This document shows, piece by piece, positions 25,472 to 27,506 of a DNA stretch of 27,506 nucleotides (within the stretch, counting starts at the first letter, position 1; each line of letters opens with the position of its first letter). Location: assembly GCA_002376965.1 (NCBI GenBank), contig DFOV01000173.1, positions 1 to 27,506 on the forward strand. The letters are read 5' to 3'. The notes under the pieces were generated by a model that was given only the letters and a program-made list of their open reading frames with translations, did not search any database and had not been told where the DNA came from. The DNA is from Gammaproteobacteria bacterium UBA3532 (GTDB lineage Bacteria > Pseudomonadota > Gammaproteobacteria > Enterobacterales > UBA3532). The translations under genes and the position numbers were made by a program.

Positions 25472-26866
25472 TTAAAACGAAATTATCTTACTGACTTTCG
25501 ATAGTGTTTCGGCATACTCGGCCTCGCCATCACTGTCCCAAACAATCCCTCCACCTGCCCAGACGTAGGCTTGCTCCCCTTTGGTGACGAGGGTGCGTAT
25601 AGCTATATTACTATCGGTTCGACCTGAAAAATCTATCGCAATGATACTACCGCAGTATATGCTGCGAACATGTGGCTCTAATTGGTCAATCATCTTTTGC
25701 GCCTGGATCTTGGGAGCTCCAGTGATAGAGCCGCCTGGAAACATTTTATCAAGTAAGTCGATGCTGTTGATATTGTGAGGTAGCTGAGCCTCTATTGTGC
25801 TGACTAAGTGATGAACTGCTGGAAAAGACTGTACTTCGAAGAGCTTGGATACTTTGACGCTATGTGAGCTTGCCAGTCGGCTTAAGTCGTTGCGTAGGAG
25901 ATCAACTATCATCAAGTTTTCTGCGCGATCTTTGCTGTTGGTTGATAAGGCGATCTTGGCTTTTTTATCCAGAGTAGGGTCTGAATGACGGCGAATGGTG
26001 CCCTTTATCGGCATGGTAACAACATGTCCATCGGCTGAAGTTTGAAAAAATCGTTCTGGTGAGAAAGAGAGAATCTTATGGTGACGCAAGTTCATAAACG
26101 CAGAAAAAGGGGCGGTATTTTCCCGTCGGAGATGCAAGTACTCTGTCCATATATTGCCCTGAAACTGACAAGACCAGCGTTGAGCAAAATTAACCTGATA
26201 AACATCGCCATTTCGAATGGATTCCCTAATTTTGCTGATTCGCTCTAAATATTCCTTTTGGTTTAGATTGCTGCTCCATATGCTGGTATAGGAAAAGGGT
26301 TGGCGTACCATTGGCTTACGGAAGTCTACTGACTTGAATAGGCTTAAATAGTGTTGGTCTTTATGGCACTGCCAAGTGCAGAAAAATGCTTGCTGTGCCT
26401 GATGATCAACAACAAAGCTCCAAGTATAGAAACCGAACTCTCCAAGAGGTAACCCTATATCATCCGTATTCGTTGCTGAGATTTGTTGCTCTAGAACCTT
26501 TCCGTATTCATAACACAAATATCCCAGAATACCGCCAGTAAATGGGAGGTGACTATTGTGTTGCAGCTTAGTATATATCTGACCAAGGACTGTGGTTAAT
26601 GGTGCCGGGAATTTAGTTCCATTAACACGCGTATGAGCACCTTCAGCTTGCAGGGTACAAACAGGAGCAGCTGCCAGGATGTCAAATCGTCCTAGTGGTG
26701 ATAATGAGCCTGCGCTATCGAGCAAGGTCGCATTAGGTGAGTGGATCAGCCGCTGAATTGGCTCGGGCGCATTCTCCAACCACTCCTGACCTGGATAGGG
26801 TAACTCTTCAATACAGAGTTGGAGAGGCTCATTCAGGAAATCAGTTATTAAGGGTTGTCGCTGCAA
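25472..26866 (-). CDS. pabB: Aminodeoxychorismate synthase component I
   Basis: Converts chorismate and ammonia to 4-amino-4-deoxychorismate for folate synthesis, with ammonia from PabA. The chorismate-binding domain is clear: GDVYQVNFAQRW, SFSPERFFQ, MPIKGTIRRH (the Lys in PIKGT distinguishes this enzyme from the PIAGT of anthranilate synthase TrpE), DRAENLMIVDLLRND, FPAVHHLVSTI and FPGGSITGAPKIQAQKMID. The N-terminal domain includes LLDSAGSLSPLGRFDI. TTG 26866 is proposed as start: GAGG lies 7-10 bases upstream and it gives 464 residues, close to the 453 of E. coli PabB; a TTG at 26914 would overlap the upstream gene further and has no family support. It overlaps rrtA by 19 bases. Confidence 0.93.
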   Translation of the reverse strand: MQRQPLITDFLNEPLQLCIEELPYPGQEWLENAPEPIQRLIHSPNATLLDSAGSLSPLGRFDILAAAPVCTLQAEGAHTRVNGTKFPAPLTTVLGQIYTKLQHNSHLPFTGGILGYLCYEYGKVLEQQISATNTDDIGLPLGEFGFYTWSFVVDHQAQQAFFCTWQCHKDQHYLSLFKSVDFRKPMVRQPFSYTSIWSSNLNQKEYLERISKIRESIRNGDVYQVNFAQRWSCQFQGNIWTEYLHLRRENTAPFSAFMNLRHHKILSFSPERFFQTSADGHVVTMPIKGTIRRHSDPTLDKKAKIALSTNSKDRAENLMIVDLLRNDLSRLASSHSVKVSKLFEVQSFPAVHHLVSTIEAQLPHNINSIDLLDKMFPGGSITGAPKIQAQKMIDQLEPHVRSIYCGSIIAIDFSGRTDSNIAIRTLVTKGEQAYVWAGGGIVWDSDGEAEYAETLSKVSKIISF

Positions 26867-27432
26867 TATACTCGCCTCATCAAGTAATAGATGAAAGCTA
26901 CGAAAAAACCACAAAGTATACCGGTAAAGTGGGCTTCGTAAACTACTCTGGCGTCAATTAACGTTGAGGAGATGCTTTGCCCATCACTCCAGGCCTCATA
27001 GCCAACCTTTGCCAGAGTGACTGATAGTAGCGCGCTAGCCGTTTTGGGCGCCTTTGGATACAGGTAGATCAGGGTTCCCCAAATGATGATGCCATGAAGT
27101 GTCCCAGACATCCCGACATACCAATGAATTGATGGAAACAGAGAAAGCAAAAATGTATTGCCTAGACTAATAAGTATGAATGCCAAGACAAATGCCTTCG
27201 GCTTGTCGTAGCCCTGGAAAAAGTCATACAGCAATAAAAGGGCGCAACAATTCATTAAATAGTGTGGCCAGTTGGTATGTACCAGGTTTGCACTAAGATA
27301 GCGCCAAGCTTCTTTAGGTAGCTGGTTGGTTTGATAGATCAGGTGCTCATGTAGGATCGGAGCCGCCTGTATTAGAGCTGCAACAAGCGAAATGGTGATT
27401 GGAATAGCAAACTGACGAAGTAGCGTTTTCAT
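26848..27432 (-). CDS. rrtA: Rhombosortase (rhomboid-family intramembrane protease)
   Basis: A 194-residue integral membrane protein of the rhomboid fold. The catalytic serine is in YVGMSGTLHG (Ser109) and the catalytic histidine in YEAHFTGILCG (His168); LVHTNWPHYLMNCCALLLLY is the conserved first-helix HxxxN region. The AHxxG ending, short length and lack of extra domains match rhombosortases, which cleave and process proteins with GlyGly-CTERM tails, in many cases type II secretion substrates. No GlyGly-CTERM tail was noticed in this window. A generic rhomboid protease is the alternative. The ATG is only 9 bases from a terminator stem and has no clear ribosome site. It overlaps pabB by 19 bases. 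Confidence 0.85.
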   Translation of the reverse strand: MKTLLRQFAIPITISLVAALIQAAPILHEHLIYQTNQLPKEAWRYLSANLVHTNWPHYLMNCCALLLLYDFFQGYDKPKAFVLAFILISLGNTFLLSLFPSIHWYVGMSGTLHGIIIWGTLIYLYPKAPKTASALLSVTLAKVGYEAWSDGQSISSTLIDARVVYEAHFTGILCGFFVAFIYYLMRRVYCSDNP

Positions 27433-27441
27433 AATGAAAAT

Positions 27442-27467
27442 AAAAAAGGCCGCATAAAGCGGCCTTT
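27442..27467 (-). terminator. Rho-independent terminator after the tRNA
   Basis: On the minus strand AAAGGCCGC and GCGGCCTTT flank a 5-base loop and are followed by further T, giving a 6-base T-run. It begins 8 bases after the tRNA CCA end and lies 9 bases before the rhombosortase ATG. Confidence 0.88.
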
Positions 27468-27475
27468 CTCTGATT

Positions 27476-27506
27476 TGGCTCCCCGAGCTGGACTCGAACC
27501 AGCGAC
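27476..27506 (-). tRNA. tRNA-Asn (probable), 3' part only
   Basis: The minus strand shows a T-arm (GCTGG-TTCGAGT-CCAGC), the 3' acceptor strand TCGGGGA, discriminator G and an encoded CCA, ending at 27476. The remainder, including the anticodon, lies beyond the window edge. The acceptor half matches gammaproteobacterial tRNA-Asn genes that begin with TCCCCGA; the identity is therefore inferred from the acceptor stem, not from the anticodon. Confidence 0.8.

Overview
The window looks like chromosomal DNA of a marine-type gammaproteobacterium of moderate GC content, possibly near the Cellvibrionales/Oceanospirillales (inference). Signs are a FadJ-type beta-oxidation enzyme, a sodium-pumping oxaloacetate decarboxylase, Syd, a Pseudomonas-like map-glnD-dapD-yffB-dapE block, a rhombosortase and several c-di-GMP/chemotaxis-type signalling proteins. 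I see no prophage, transposase, CRISPR array or toxin-antitoxin pair. Most of the window is housekeeping; the accessory part is roughly 16.1-25.5 kb.

Layout. (1) 1-3585, plus strand: the 3' part of fadJ, a SelW/Rdx-family thioredoxin-like protein and gamma-glutamyltranspeptidase, joined by short overlaps. (2) 3735-7721, plus: an orphan FliL-domain periplasmic protein, then oadG-oadA-oadB, closed by a strong bidirectional terminator. (3) 7778-8985: a DUF938 methyltransferase (minus) divergent from syd (plus). (4) 8971-15759, minus: map-glnD-dapD-yffB-dapE-M15 peptidase, followed by an unlisted 56-residue two-helix membrane protein whose 3' end overlaps syd. This block joins nitrogen sensing (GlnD), Met removal (Map), and lysine/diaminopimelate synthesis with a peptidoglycan-type peptidase. 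(5) 16137-23134: a large TPR-GAF-GGDEF protein (plus), and on the minus strand a soluble CZB-type chemoreceptor, an exported FG-GAP/ASPIC-like protein and an HDOD protein. (6) 23617-25455, plus: a membrane-anchored SGNH-like/TPR protein. (7) 25472-27506, minus: tRNA (probably Asn), rhombosortase rrtA and pabB.

The most interesting items are the 1087-residue GGDEF protein, whose N-terminus looks like a STAND/AAA ATPase that has lost its Walker A motif; the nearby soluble CZB chemoreceptor; ATACCA-type repeats on both sides of the HDOD gene; the small membrane protein; and the rhombosortase, whose GlyGly-CTERM substrates must lie outside the window. No wholly new multi-gene system can be claimed from this sequence alone.
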